A stretch of 42,741 nt of DNA from UBA940 sp964464465 (lineage in GTDB: Bacteria; Bacteroidota; Bacteroidia; Bacteroidales; Rikenellaceae). The translations under genes were made by a program, and so were the position numbers. Where the stretch lies: the NCBI GenBank assembly GCA_964464465.1, contig CAYXGF010000007.1:1-42741 (forward strand). The letters run 5' to 3'. Below, piece by piece: positions 8,082 to 16,895 of the stretch. Positions within the stretch are counted from its first letter, which is position 1. The number at the start of each line of letters is the position of its first letter. The notes below the pieces were generated by a model. That model did not search any database and was not told the origin of the DNA. It saw only the letters and a program-made list of their open reading frames with translations.

Positions 8082-8771
8082 TTATATCTCATCCTTGTCG
8101 AAACCGTAGCCCAGACGCTTTCCCGTATGGGTTTTCGAGTTTTCGAAGCGGGTATTGAACTGCTCGACAGTAACGGTCTTTGATATTTCGTAGGGCGGAA
8201 TGAACGAATCGAATTCCAGGGCGCACATTATAGCGCTCTCGACTATATGGCGTACCGTATCCTTTCCGCTGTCGGCCTCGCCGAACTGCTCCACGCCGAA
8301 CGGCATACGGCGGCACCCCTCGGTAAAGACCCTGCCCTCGCGGTTGACGAATATGCGGCCTATCAGGTAGCCTTCGTCGCCCATACGGTTGTACTTGAAC
8401 GAGTCGGAGAGGAAGTTATATATATTGATGATTCCGCAGTATGTGTTGTCGCCGTTCCCGGCCGCATATGGCGTCGCAAGCACGGGGTGCGGCGCGGGGA
8501 AATTGAATATGTTGGTATGCATCGAGAATATCAGTATGTCGCCGCCTATCTGAATCTGGGCCTCGAATTTGCCGCGGTCACGATACTCTATGCGTACACG
8601 TTCGTCGATTTTGTCTTCGAGTTCGTCATCGAGCTGTGAATCCATCTCGTGAAGTATCTCCTTGATGGAGGTCAGGACGCAGAACGTGTTGTCGAAAATT
8701 TTCTGTCCGAGATTGGACTTCTGTGTAATGGTTTGAAGTATACGGGCTTTAAGCCCCGTGTCGCTGTCCAT
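8082..8771 (-). CDS. Conserved Bacteroidales protein of unknown function
   Basis: 229 residues, no signal peptide and no membrane segment, so probably cytoplasmic. I do not recognise a domain. The N-terminal third is helical and acidic (ILHEMDSQLDDELEDKIDERVRIEYRD); the centre is mixed (GGDILIFSMHTNIFNFP, YCGIINIYNFLSDSFKYNR), and the C-terminus is charged (LGYGFDKDEI). The GYLIGRIFVNREGRVFTEG segment looks like a beta hairpin. It starts 20 bp after the stop of the LysM glucosaminidase on the same strand and is followed by a good terminator, so the two are probably cotranscribed; a role linked to the cell wall is possible but not shown. Confidence 0.65.
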   Translation of the reverse strand: MDSDTGLKARILQTITQKSNLGQKIFDNTFCVLTSIKEILHEMDSQLDDELEDKIDERVRIEYRDRGKFEAQIQIGGDILIFSMHTNIFNFPAPHPVLATPYAAGNGDNTYCGIINIYNFLSDSFKYNRMGDEGYLIGRIFVNREGRVFTEGCRRMPFGVEQFGEADSGKDTVRHIVESAIMCALEFDSFIPPYEISKTVTVEQFNTRFENSKTHTGKRLGYGFDKDEI

Positions 8772-8791
8772 ATATTATGTAGGTCTTGGTT

Positions 8792-9766
8792 TTACAAAAG
8801 TCTGATTTGCTGTCCCTCGCTGAGTTCTCCGGAGATGAGATAGCGGTTCAGGGACTGCAATTTTTTCAGTTTTATGCCGTAACGCTGCGAAATATCGCGC
8901 AAGGTCTCCCCGCTCTGAACGGTATGCAGCACACGGCCGTTGTCCGAACGGCGGTTCTTGGGGTTTATGTAGACCATGTCGCCCGGCTCGATCTCCTCCA
9001 CGGCGGACATGTCGTTGAACTTGCGCAATCTTCGTTCCTTAATCGAAAATACGGCTGCGATATGCGCCATGGACTCGTCCGGTCCGGCCACGATGAACTT
9101 GCTGCCGTTGTTCAGATATATGTCGTGGCCCTCGTGATTGTAAATCGCAACCACGTAATTGTCGACATCCACCTTGCGGGGAGCGGTCTGAGGCTCGGGA
9201 ATGTCGATGACAGGTTCCTGAGCCGCATCGGCGGATGCGTCATCGGGCAGCTCCGAGCCGCGGTCGAGCAGATAGAGCTTGTTGTCCTCGATGATTTTTA
9301 TCAACAGCTCCGGATATTTTGGATTCGTGGCATAGCCGGCCTTGCTCAGCCCGTACGCCCAGCCCTTGTAATCCGTCGGGTCGAGTTCGAAAAGCGACTG
9401 ATAACGAGGCGACTTGTCAAGAAACTCCGCATGGTCGCGGAACGACTCCTCCGCGGAGGAGTATTTCCTGAAACACTCCTGCGGAGCGTCGTCGTCGTGC
9501 TTTATGGTCTCTCCGGTCCAGTCCTTCTTGCACTTGATGCCGAAGTGATTGTTGCCCAGACGGGCCAGACGGCTGTTGCCGTTGTCGGATTCGAGCATCG
9601 CCTGCGCGAGCTTTATGCTGGCGGGAATGCCGTAAATCTCCTGGTCCTCTATGGCGTAGGCCTTGTATTTCTCAATGTATTGCTGGCGTGATATTTTCTG
9701 ACCGTGAGCCTGTCCGGCAAACAGGAAGGCGCAAAGGGTCAGAGCCGCATATCCGTAAGGTTTCAT
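8792..9766 (-). CDS. Exported glucosaminidase (GH73-like) with C-terminal LysM
   Basis: 324 residues from the ATG at 9766, chosen because it begins a signal peptide (MKPYGYAALTLCAFLFAGQA, cleavage near 23); the open frame extends 13 codons further upstream. The catalytic domain spans about 25-165 with IPASIKLAQAMLESDNGNS, whose Glu is the expected catalytic acid, and LARLGNNHFGIKCK. A linker of about 50 residues follows, then a LysM-like segment and a clear LysM at the C-terminus (HTVQSGETLRDISQRYGIKLKKLQ...QQIRLL). It hydrolyses peptidoglycan glycan strands in the periplasm, by family knowledge. A -7 box lies 28 bp upstream, and the unknown gene follows 20 bp downstream. Confidence 0.9.
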   Translation of the reverse strand: MKPYGYAALTLCAFLFAGQAHGQKISRQQYIEKYKAYAIEDQEIYGIPASIKLAQAMLESDNGNSRLARLGNNHFGIKCKKDWTGETIKHDDDAPQECFRKYSSAEESFRDHAEFLDKSPRYQSLFELDPTDYKGWAYGLSKAGYATNPKYPELLIKIIEDNKLYLLDRGSELPDDASADAAQEPVIDIPEPQTAPRKVDVDNYVVAIYNHEGHDIYLNNGSKFIVAGPDESMAHIAAVFSIKERRLRKFNDMSAVEEIEPGDMVYINPKNRRSDNGRVLHTVQSGETLRDISQRYGIKLKKLQSLNRYLISGELSEGQQIRLL

Positions 9767-9793
9767 GTCCGGTTTCTGTTTTTTTCTCAGGAG

Positions 9794-9801
9794 CAAAGTT
9801 A
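9794..9801 (-). promoter_or_regulatory. -7 box (TAACTTTG) for the glucosaminidase unit
   Basis: Minus-strand TAACTTTG matches TAnnTTTG and lies 28 bp before the chosen ATG, which supports that start. No -33 element is obvious. Confidence 0.5.
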
Positions 9802-9876
9802 ACAATATTTTGAAATATCGTCACACAGGCGCCCCACTATTTGCGGTGCGATGGCGATATTAGAAAATATTTTTGT

Positions 9877-9884
9877 TACCTTCG
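9877..9884 (+). promoter_or_regulatory. -7 box (TACCTTCG) for the DUF4254/GT9 unit
   Basis: Plus-strand TACCTTCG matches TAnnTTTG at seven of eight positions and lies 27 bp before the DUF4254 start, in an AT-rich divergent intergenic region shared with the glucosaminidase. Confidence 0.4.
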
Positions 9885-9911
9885 CATAACGAATCATAAC
9901 CTATCAAAGCT

Positions 9912-10514
9912 ATGTTTACTGAAAATGCAAACGCAATCTTCTCGCAGGTAATAGCCGATTACCACAAATACGACGATGTGGATACGCCCGTGAACAACCC
10001 GTTCACGCCCGGAAGCATCGACCACCTTCTCTACATGAAGAACTGGATAGACACCGTGCAGTGGCATCTGGAAGATATAATCCGCGACCCGAACATCGAC
10101 CCCGCCGAGGCGCTTCTGATTAAGCGGCGTATCGACGCCTCGAACCAGGAGAGAACCGATATGGTGGAGTACATCGACAGCTACATGCTCGACAAATACA
10201 GCGGTGTACAGGTGCTGCCCGACGCCAAAATCAATACCGAGACTCCGGCATGGGCCATCGACCGTCTGTCGATTCTGGCTCTGAAAATCTACCACATGCG
10301 CCAGGAGGTGCTGCGCACCGATGTGGACGAGGCGCACAGGGCGGCATGCCAGAAGAAACTCGACGTGCTTCTGAGCCAGCAGCAGGATTTGAGCACGGCA
10401 ATCGAGGAGCTCATCGCCGACATCGAATCGGGCCGCAAGTATATGAAGACATACAAGCAGATGAAAATGTACAACGACCCGGCGCTCAATCCGGTGCTGT
10501 ACGCAAAGAAATAA
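9912..10514 (+). CDS. DUF4254 protein
   Basis: A 200-residue, almost wholly helical cytoplasmic protein without signal peptide. FTPGSIDHLLYMKNWIDTVQWHLEDIIRDP (here split across helices at about 36-65) and the following RIDASNQERTDMVEYID match the DUF4254 family of Bacteroidetes. The biochemical role is not known. In this phylum it recurs just before a GT9 glycosyltransferase, as here: the GT9 gene begins 13 bp after its stop. An accessory or regulatory role in LPS core/lipid A glycosylation is therefore an inference from context only. Confidence 0.8.
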   Translation: MFTENANAIFSQVIADYHKYDDVDTPVNNPFTPGSIDHLLYMKNWIDTVQWHLEDIIRDPNIDPAEALLIKRRIDASNQERTDMVEYIDSYMLDKYSGVQVLPDAKINTETPAWAIDRLSILALKIYHMRQEVLRTDVDEAHRAACQKKLDVLLSQQQDLSTAIEELIADIESGRKYMKTYKQMKMYNDPALNPVLYAKK

Positions 10515-10527
10515 CACTGCCGGAAAG

Positions 10528-11568
10528 TTGAAGACCCCGCACCACATACTCGTGATACGCCTGTCTGCGATGGGCGACGTGGCAATGACTGTCCCGGTGA
10601 TAGACTCGTTGCGGAGCAGATACCCGCAGCTGCGGATAACGGTCCTCACAAGGCCCGCCTTCCGGGTGTTTTTCCGCGACACTGAAAACATAGAGTTCCT
10701 GCCGCTCGACCTCGCAGGGCGGCACAAGGGGCTGCGAGGTCTGTTCCGCCTTGCGGCCGACGCACGCAGGTGCGGAGTGGATGCCGTCGCTGACCTGCAC
10801 GACGTACTGCGCAGCAAGATTTTACGCAGCCTGCTGCGGCTGTGCGGCTGCCGCACAGGCAGCATCGACAAGGGCCGCAGGGAGAAACGCCGGTTAGTGA
10901 AAAACGGACACAGAGGCTCATCCATGCTTCTTCCGACTGTCGAGCGCTACCGCAGAACGCTCCTTTCGCTCGGATTCGACATACCGGCACCTCAGCAGCC
11001 GCCAAAAATGCCGCGCCCTGTTCCGGAGGCCATAGCCCGGATAACCGGCCCCAAGACAGGCCGGTGGATAGGCATAGCGCCATTCGCGGGACATTCTGGC
11101 AAGGCATATCCCGTTCCGCTCACGGAGAAACTGGCACTGATTTTGGCATCGCATTCTCAGAACGTGTTTTTGCTCGGAGGGGGCGATTCCGAAAGGGCCA
11201 TAACCGAGCAGATAGCCCGGCAGCATGGGAATATCGTCTCCGTGATTGGCAAAATCCGGCTCGGCGAGGAGCTGGACCTGATATCCAATATGGACGCGGT
11301 GGTAACGATGGACTCCTCGGCGCTGCACATGGCCTCGTTAGTGGGGACCCGGGCCGTATCGGTATGGGGCGCCACGCACCCTTATGCCGGATTCTACGGA
11401 CTGGGGCAGAATCCGCAGGACGCCGTGCAGACGGATATGGAATGCCGCCCGTGCTCGATTTACGGAAACAAACCCTGCAAAAAGGGCGGATATCCGTGCA
11501 TGCAGTCCGTCAGCCCTGTCTCGGTCGCCGCCAAAGTCCTGGGCGTCAGCGAAGAAAACTTATTGTGA
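10528..11568 (+). CDS. GT9 glycosyltransferase (ADP-heptose:LPS heptosyltransferase-like)
   Basis: 346 residues with a TTG start at 10528; the protein opens directly with HILVIRLSAMGDVAMTVPVI, the N-terminal Rossmann motif of family 9, so little room remains for another start. The C-terminal nucleotide-sugar domain shows GIAPFAGHSGKAYP, LLGGGDSE and MDSSALHMASLVGTRAVSVWG followed by THPYAGFYG, all GT9 hallmarks. A CRPCSIYGNKPCKKGGYPC cysteine cluster near the end is often seen in Bacteroidetes members. It would transfer a heptose or related sugar in lipooligosaccharide core assembly on the cytoplasmic face; the exact donor is not readable. It is probably translated with DUF4254 (13-bp gap). 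Confidence 0.9.
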   Translation: MKTPHHILVIRLSAMGDVAMTVPVIDSLRSRYPQLRITVLTRPAFRVFFRDTENIEFLPLDLAGRHKGLRGLFRLAADARRCGVDAVADLHDVLRSKILRSLLRLCGCRTGSIDKGRREKRRLVKNGHRGSSMLLPTVERYRRTLLSLGFDIPAPQQPPKMPRPVPEAIARITGPKTGRWIGIAPFAGHSGKAYPVPLTEKLALILASHSQNVFLLGGGDSERAITEQIARQHGNIVSVIGKIRLGEELDLISNMDAVVTMDSSALHMASLVGTRAVSVWGATHPYAGFYGLGQNPQDAVQTDMECRPCSIYGNKPCKKGGYPCMQSVSPVSVAAKVLGVSEENLL

Positions 11569-11609
11569 TAAAATTCACAGTAAAGATGACATTTGTGAAT
11601 AATAAACCT

Positions 11610-11617
11610 TATCTTTG
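11610..11617 (+). promoter_or_regulatory. -7 box (TATCTTTG) for gcvH
   Basis: Exact TAnnTTTG match 40 bp upstream of the gcvH ATG. A TTTG at 11592-11595 is only 14 bp upstream, short of the usual 19-21, so the -33 element is unclear. Confidence 0.6.
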
Positions 11618-11657
11618 TAGGGTCAAAAGCAAAAAACTCAATCAAATATAACAGACA

Positions 11658-12035
11658 ATGAATATTCCATCAGAATTGAAGTACTCGAAGGACCACGAAT
11701 GGGTCAGAGTAGAAGGCGATGTAGCGTTTGTAGGTATCACCGATTTCGCACAGGGACAGCTCGGCGACATCGTATTCGTAGACGTACCGTCTGTGGGCGA
11801 GACTCTCGCTCAGCACGAGGTTTTCGGCACCATTGAGGCCGTTAAGACCGTTTCGGACGCATTCCTGCCGGTAGGAGGCGAGGTTATCGAATTCAACGAA
11901 GCGCTCGACGCCGACCCCGCACTCGTAAACAAAGACCCCTACGGTGAAGGCTGGATGGTAAAGGTCAAGATGAACCAGACCGCCGACCTCGACACTCTGC
12001 TTTCGGCCGCAGAATACGAAGCGCTTATCGGATAA
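11658..12035 (+). CDS. gcvH: Glycine cleavage system H protein
   Basis: A 125-residue lipoyl carrier protein that shuttles the aminomethyl group between the P and T proteins. It starts with the typical YSKDHEWVRVEGDVAFVGITDFAQ region, and the lipoylated lysine is Lys63 in FGTIEAVKTVSDA. The C-terminal half (NKDPYGEGWMVKVKM) is also standard. No gcvP or gcvT is near, so the system is dispersed. A consensus -7 box lies upstream, so it has its own promoter, and mdh follows 51 bp later and may be cotranscribed. Confidence 0.97.
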   Translation: MNIPSELKYSKDHEWVRVEGDVAFVGITDFAQGQLGDIVFVDVPSVGETLAQHEVFGTIEAVKTVSDAFLPVGGEVIEFNEALDADPALVNKDPYGEGWMVKVKMNQTADLDTLLSAAEYEALIG

Positions 12036-12086
12036 ACGGCCGCGCAGACAAACAAGTCCAAAGTAGTATATATTCACAAATAAATT

Positions 12087-13028
12087 ATGGCAAAAGTAAC
12101 AGTTATCGGAGCAGGCAACGTAGGTGCCACATGCGCCAATGTGATTGCAAGCCGCTCTATCGCCAACGAAGTGGTCCTCATCGACATCAAGGAGGGATTC
12201 TCGGAAGGCAAGATTCTCGACATGTACCAGGCTTCGGCCCTGTATAACGGCGGAACCAAAATGACGGGCGTAACCAACGACTACTCGGCTACGGCCGATT
12301 CGGACGTGGTCGTAATTACATCCGGAATGCCGCGCAAACCGGGAATGACCCGCGAAGAACTTATAGGCGTCAATGCAGGCATCGTAAAAAGCGTCATGGG
12401 CAATGCGATGAAATACTCTCCGAACGCAATATTCGTAATCGTAGCCAACCCGATGGACCCGATGACATATCTGGCTCTGAAAAGCAGCGGCCTCCCCAAG
12501 AACCATATCATCGGTATGGGCGGCGCGCTCGACTCGTCGCGTTTCAAATGCTACCTCAGCAAGGCGCTCGGCGGCAGCATCAGCGACGTGGACGGCATGG
12601 TAATCGGCGGTCACGGAGACACGACCATGATTCCTCTGGTAAGCAAAGCATCATACAAGGGAGTTCCCGTAACCGAGTTCCTCGACGAGCAGACTCTGGC
12701 AAAAGTAGCAGCCGACACCATGGTGGGCGGCGCAACTCTCACCGGCATGCTCGGCACTTCGGCATGGTATGCTCCCGGTGCCGCATCGGCAGCCATCGTC
12801 GAGGCAATCCTCTGCGACCAGAAGAAGGTAATCCCCTCGTGCGTTTATCTCGAAGGCGAGTACGGCCAGAATGACATCTGTATCGGCGTACCGGCCGTTA
12901 TCGGCAGAAACGGTGTCGAGAAAGTGGTGACAATACCTCTGACCGAGGACGAGAAAGCCAAATTCGAGGCTTCGGCCGCAGCAGTCCGCAAGAACATCGA
13001 TGTTCTCAAAGAGGGCAATCTGATATAA
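12087..13028 (+). CDS. mdh: Malate dehydrogenase
   Basis: A 313-residue NAD-dependent enzyme of the LDH-like MDH class that interconverts malate and oxaloacetate. The dinucleotide fold starts at once with VTVIGAGNVGATCANV (about 4-19), and the NAD-binding Asp is in EVVLIDIKEG. The substrate-binding arginines lie in MPRKPGMTREEL, and the catalytic His in GHGDTTMIP. The order gcvH-mdh and the strong terminator after mdh suggest one transcription unit. Confidence 0.96.
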   Translation: MAKVTVIGAGNVGATCANVIASRSIANEVVLIDIKEGFSEGKILDMYQASALYNGGTKMTGVTNDYSATADSDVVVITSGMPRKPGMTREELIGVNAGIVKSVMGNAMKYSPNAIFVIVANPMDPMTYLALKSSGLPKNHIIGMGGALDSSRFKCYLSKALGGSISDVDGMVIGGHGDTTMIPLVSKASYKGVPVTEFLDEQTLAKVAADTMVGGATLTGMLGTSAWYAPGAASAAIVEAILCDQKKVIPSCVYLEGEYGQNDICIGVPAVIGRNGVEKVVTIPLTEDEKAKFEASAAAVRKNIDVLKEGNLI

Positions 13029-13047
13029 TTCGGAACACTGAAACCGT

Positions 13048-13092
13048 AAAAACCGGCTGTCGGAAACATTTCCTGCGGCCGGTTTTTATTTT
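13048..13092 (+). terminator. Terminator of gcvH-mdh
   Basis: AAAAACCGGC (13048-13057) pairs with GCCGGTTTTT (13078-13087); the inner bases TCGGAAA and TTTCCTG extend the stem imperfectly. A T-rich tail follows. It lies 20 bp after the mdh stop. Confidence 0.75.
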
Positions 13093-13486
13093 CCGGGCGG
13101 TACCGCACCTGACAAAGCGCGAATATACAATGCAAGCAAACGCAATGCAGCGGCCGGAAGCGATAGTACGTTTGCGGCCGGTGTTGTCTAATCGACAGTC
13201 TGGGTTCCGTTTTTTGTTGTATATTATATTTTTCGGACAATATTGTGCAGCGCGGGTTGTTAGTTTCGAAAACTTTTACTAAAATTGTAGTGCGAGCCGT
13301 GCATGTCGCTGACATTCATATTTTAAGAGTGTGCTTTTTTGCAAGAAGACATGGCAATTTCTTTGCAAATATGTGACTGATAGACTACACTTTTATTGTA
13401 TGACCAATATGTTTTTGGAGTTATCTCCCTGATGTATGGAAAACGGCTTTGTTAGTATAATTGATGAACTTAAATATAATCTTACC
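13093..13486 (+). other. Intergenic region upstream of the large LRR gene
   Basis: About 394 bp with no gene I can support. It becomes AT-rich toward the LRR start. A TTTG (13338-13341) and a near -7 box TTTCTTTG (13358-13365) are spaced 16 bp, which is shorter than usual, so I do not call a promoter. Two short in-frame ATGs before 13487 do not extend the signal peptide sensibly. Confidence 0.4.
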
Positions 13487-16153
13487 ATGAAAAAACTGTT
13501 TACTTTGATGTCAATCGCAGCGCTGCTGCTTGTCGGCGGTTGCGACGACTCGTCTCCCGAAGAGCGCCCCGGCGACGTAGTAGTTGAAATTCCGACAGCT
13601 CAGCTGGAAGAGCTTTGCAAGCAGATGAATACCGACATATCGGCACTGCAAACCATTGTCGGTGCATTGCAGAATGGCGATTGCATAACCGATTTGTCGC
13701 CGGTTACCAAGGACGGCGAGACGACAGGCTATACCGTTGTTTTTGAAAAAACTGAGCCGGTCGTCATCTCTTGCGGCAAAAGCGGCGATAAAGAGGGGCA
13801 TGCGCCCGTTGTCGGAGTCCGCCAGGCGGACGGCATCTACTGCTGGACACTCAATGGCGACTGGCTGACGGACGGTTCAGGCGACAAAATCAATGCTGTC
13901 GGCGATGCGACGCCGGGTCTTCGCATTACGGACGGATATTGGGAGATATCCTGCGATGCGCAGACATGGACCCGTCTGGATAAGGCTACCGGCGAGGATG
14001 TCAACCTGATTTTTGCATCTGTCGGGCAGGATGATGACAATGTATATTTCACACTTGCCTACGGTTCGGAAATAGTGGTGGGCAAGAAGAAGCTTCCGGA
14101 TACATATGTCATAGAGTTCGAGGACAGCCTCGTAAAAAAGATATGTGTCGAAAACTGGGATACGGACAATGACGGAGAACTCTCCATGGGAGAGGCCCGT
14201 GCTGTGACTACGATAGGCGACAAATTTAAAGACAGCGGGATAGTCTCCTTCAAGGAGTTCCAGTATTTCACAGGTGTCACGTCAATCGAGGAGGAGGCAT
14301 TTTACCATTGTCGCAGCCTGACAAGCATTGCATTCCCAGAAAGCATTACTGAAATCGGTTACTATGCATTAGGCGGTTGCAGTTCCGTGAAAAATGTATA
14401 TATTACGGATATTGCGAAGTGGTGCGCGATAAAGTTTATCGATGATGGTGTCTTTGTATATGATGGTTCTTTGTATCTGAATGGAGAACTAGTAACAGAT
14501 TTGGTGATACCGAAGGGTGTTACTGAAATCAGCAGCTATGCGTTCTGTTATTGTAGCAGTATAGAAAGCGTTACCATTCCCGAAGGAGTTACATCGATAG
14601 GAGAGGAGACATTCAGCTATTGCCTGAATCTGAAAAATATTACGCTTCCCGAAAGCCTTGCCGAAATCGGAAGCTATGCGTTCAGAACGTGTTACAACCT
14701 TGAAAATGTATATATTAAAGATATTGCGAAGTGGTGCGCGATAAAATTTATCGATTATTGTTCCAATCCTTTGGAGTATGCAAAAAATCTGTATCTGAAC
14801 GGAGAGCTGGTAAAGGATTTTGTAGTGCCGAACAGTGTCACAGAGATTGGTAGCAATGCTTTCAGAGCTTACAAAGGTCTTACATCGCTTACGCTTTCTG
14901 AAAGTGTTACTAAAATCGGAAGCAACGCTTTTAATGATTGCAGCAGCCTGACAAGCATAACATTTCCTGCAAGCGTTATCGAGATAGGTGAAAATGTATT
15001 TTCCAAATGCAACAACATTACAGGCGTATATATTGCGGATATTTCGAAGTGGTGCGCGATGAAATTTACCAGTGATTACTCCAACCCATTGATTTATGCG
15101 CACTATCTGTATCTTGACGGTAAACAGGTGACAGATTTGGTGATTCCGGATGATGTCACAAGGATAGGGGACCGCGCATTCATGGGTTGCAACATTCCCG
15201 GAAGCGTAACCATACACGAAGGCATTACCGAGATAGGGGAAAAGGCATTCTGTTCCGGGTTCATACAGAATGGCGTATATATTGCTGACATTGCCAAATG
15301 GTGTGCGATAAAATTTACAGATGGCTTATCCAATCCTTTGGGGTGTGCCAATAGTCTGTATCTAAACGGAGAGTTGATAACCGATTTGGTGATACCGGAT
15401 GATGTGACAGAGATTGTCGATAACGCATTCGATGGAGGCAGCATGCTGAAAAGCATCACGATTCCTGATGCGGTTACAACTATCGGAGAGTGTGCGTTCG
15501 CTCAATGTTCCGGCTTGGAATCAATCACTATTCCGAGCAGTGTTACCAACATCGGATCAAGCGCATTCTCTTCCTGCACCGGCGAGTGCATTATCGACTG
15601 CAATATTCCGGATGCCGACAATTATTCGATTTTCAATTATTCGAGATTTTCAAAGATTACTGTCGGCAACAGTGTTACCGAAATCGGAGACAACGCATTC
15701 AAGGGCTGCTTCGACCTGGAATTAATCACTATTCCGAGCAGTGTTACCAGAATCGGCCGAAAAGCATTCGAAGATTGTACCGGCGAGTGCTTTATCGATT
15801 GCAATATTCCGGATGCCAAGAATAGTAGCAGTTCAAGTTTTGATCAATCACGTTTCACCAAGATTACAATTGGCGATAATGTTACTGAAATCGGAGACAA
15901 CGCATTCAATCGTTGCCTCTATATGGAATCGGTCTCCATTTCAGGAAATGTTACCAGAATCGGGGATGCTGCTTTTATGAACAGTCGCAACCTGACAAGC
16001 GTTTATTGCTACATACAGAAACCGCTGTCGATTGGTGCTTATACCATTCCTAATCTTAATAAATGTACTCTGTATGTCCCAGCCGGTTGTAAAAGTGCAT
16101 ATGCCAAAGCGACTCACTGGGGTGGTGCGAAGGAGATTATAGAGATGCAGTAA
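13487..16153 (+). CDS. BspA-like leucine-rich-repeat lipoprotein with DUF4988-like N-terminus
   Basis: 888 residues from ATG 13487 (MKKLFTLMSIAALLLVGGC, lipidated Cys near 19); the frame extends 17 codons upstream but that would spoil the signal. Next comes a coiled segment (LEELCKQMNTDISALQTIVGAL), then a DUF4988-like domain with GYTVVFEKTEPVVI and DGIYCWTLNGDWLTDG (to about 205). An EF-hand-like loop DTDNDGELSMGEA precedes about 600 residues of LRR_5/BspA repeats built on V-T-x-I-G-x-x-A-F. Four copies of a roughly 50-residue insert carry (D)IxKWCAxKF...LYLxGxxVxDxVxP, and two copies of a CTGECxIDCNIPDA unit follow. It ends in the standard cap LYVPAGCKSAYAKA...KEIIEMQ. It is probably a surface adhesin or binding protein. 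Base composition is more AT-rich than in flanking housekeeping genes, which suggests an accessory gene. Confidence 0.88.
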   Translation: MKKLFTLMSIAALLLVGGCDDSSPEERPGDVVVEIPTAQLEELCKQMNTDISALQTIVGALQNGDCITDLSPVTKDGETTGYTVVFEKTEPVVISCGKSGDKEGHAPVVGVRQADGIYCWTLNGDWLTDGSGDKINAVGDATPGLRITDGYWEISCDAQTWTRLDKATGEDVNLIFASVGQDDDNVYFTLAYGSEIVVGKKKLPDTYVIEFEDSLVKKICVENWDTDNDGELSMGEARAVTTIGDKFKDSGIVSFKEFQYFTGVTSIEEEAFYHCRSLTSIAFPESITEIGYYALGGCSSVKNVYITDIAKWCAIKFIDDGVFVYDGSLYLNGELVTDLVIPKGVTEISSYAFCYCSSIESVTIPEGVTSIGEETFSYCLNLKNITLPESLAEIGSYAFRTCYNLENVYIKDIAKWCAIKFIDYCSNPLEYAKNLYLNGELVKDFVVPNSVTEIGSNAFRAYKGLTSLTLSESVTKIGSNAFNDCSSLTSITFPASVIEIGENVFSKCNNITGVYIADISKWCAMKFTSDYSNPLIYAHYLYLDGKQVTDLVIPDDVTRIGDRAFMGCNIPGSVTIHEGITEIGEKAFCSGFIQNGVYIADIAKWCAIKFTDGLSNPLGCANSLYLNGELITDLVIPDDVTEIVDNAFDGGSMLKSITIPDAVTTIGECAFAQCSGLESITIPSSVTNIGSSAFSSCTGECIIDCNIPDADNYSIFNYSRFSKITVGNSVTEIGDNAFKGCFDLELITIPSSVTRIGRKAFEDCTGECFIDCNIPDAKNSSSSSFDQSRFTKITIGDNVTEIGDNAFNRCLYMESVSISGNVTRIGDAAFMNSRNLTSVYCYIQKPLSIGAYTIPNLNKCTLYVPAGCKSAYAKATHWGGAKEIIEMQ

Positions 16154-16184
16154 TGGAAATCCTCCGGTGGAAGGAGTCCGCATG

Positions 16185-16220
16185 AAAAATCGCCCCGGAC
16201 TCATCCGGGGCGATTTTTAT
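16185..16220. terminator. Bidirectional terminator between LRR gene and bioD
   Basis: Perfect 15-bp arms AAAAATCGCCCCGGA (16185-16199) and its complement (16204-16218) around the loop CTCA, with A and T tracts on the two sides. It serves the plus-strand LRR gene and the minus-strand biotin operon, which converge here. Confidence 0.88.
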
Positions 16221-16244
16221 TATAACGTCTGTCTGGCCTGCCGT

Positions 16245-16895
16245 TTACTGTCCTATTACGGGGATGTCCAGCATTTCGGTTTGCGGGAAGTGCCGGGACA
16301 GGTACTTCTGCAAATATTCGCGGGTGTCGTTACGGATGAGTTCGTCGTCGCACTCCGGGTAGAGATTGTATGCGAGCATGCTCAGCCTAAGGCCGCGGCT
16401 GCGGATTGCTTCGAGACTCAGGAGCGTGTGGTTGATGCTGCCGAGTCTTCCGGATGTCACCAGAATCAGCGGCAGGCGAGCGGCCTGGACGTAGTCTATC
16501 GTGAGCATGTCTTCTGTAAGCGGGACCATGAGTCCGCCGGCGCCTTCGACCAGAACGGCGTCGTATTGTTGTTGCAACCGTTTGCGGGCCGCCTCGATTT
16601 TTGCGAAATCTATCGGCCTCGAATCTATGCGTGAGGCAAGCAGCGGCGATGCGGGATATGAGAATATTTCCGGCATGGTGTCGCCTGTCCGGTCCTCGGG
16701 CAGGAGGCCGGTGCCGGCAATGGCGCGGTGCCGGAGAATATCTTCCGAGAGGGAGGTGTTGCCTGTCTGGATGAATTTCTGTGTGATTGTTCTGCGGCCC
16801 TGTTCGTTCCACAGTCTGGCTATGTAGCCTGTGGCGTAGCTTTTGCCGATGTCTGTGTCGATGCCGCTGACGAAATAGATTTCTCCGTTTTTCAT
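16245..16895 (-). CDS. bioD: Dethiobiotin synthetase
   Basis: A 216-residue ATP-dependent enzyme that closes the ureido ring of dethiobiotin from 7,8-diaminononanoate and CO2. The P-loop is GIDTDIGKS (11-19), a mild variant of the common GTDTDVGKT. The second nucleotide/metal motif appears as VLVEGAGGLMVPL, and LVTSGRLGSINHTLLSLEA is the C-terminal family block. It is the last gene of the biotin operon; its ATG overlaps the bioC stop by 4 bp, and a shared terminator follows. Confidence 0.95.
   Translation of the reverse strand: MKNGEIYFVSGIDTDIGKSYATGYIARLWNEQGRRTITQKFIQTGNTSLSEDILRHRAIAGTGLLPEDRTGDTMPEIFSYPASPLLASRIDSRPIDFAKIEAARKRLQQQYDAVLVEGAGGLMVPLTEDMLTIDYVQAARLPLILVTSGRLGSINHTLLSLEAIRSRGLRLSMLAYNLYPECDDELIRNDTREYLQKYLSRHFPQTEMLDIPVIGQ

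Noticed and set aside
8786..9691. A 301-codon plus-strand frame
   Set aside because: Shadow of the LysM glucosaminidase; low-complexity Val/Leu/Arg-rich, no domain.
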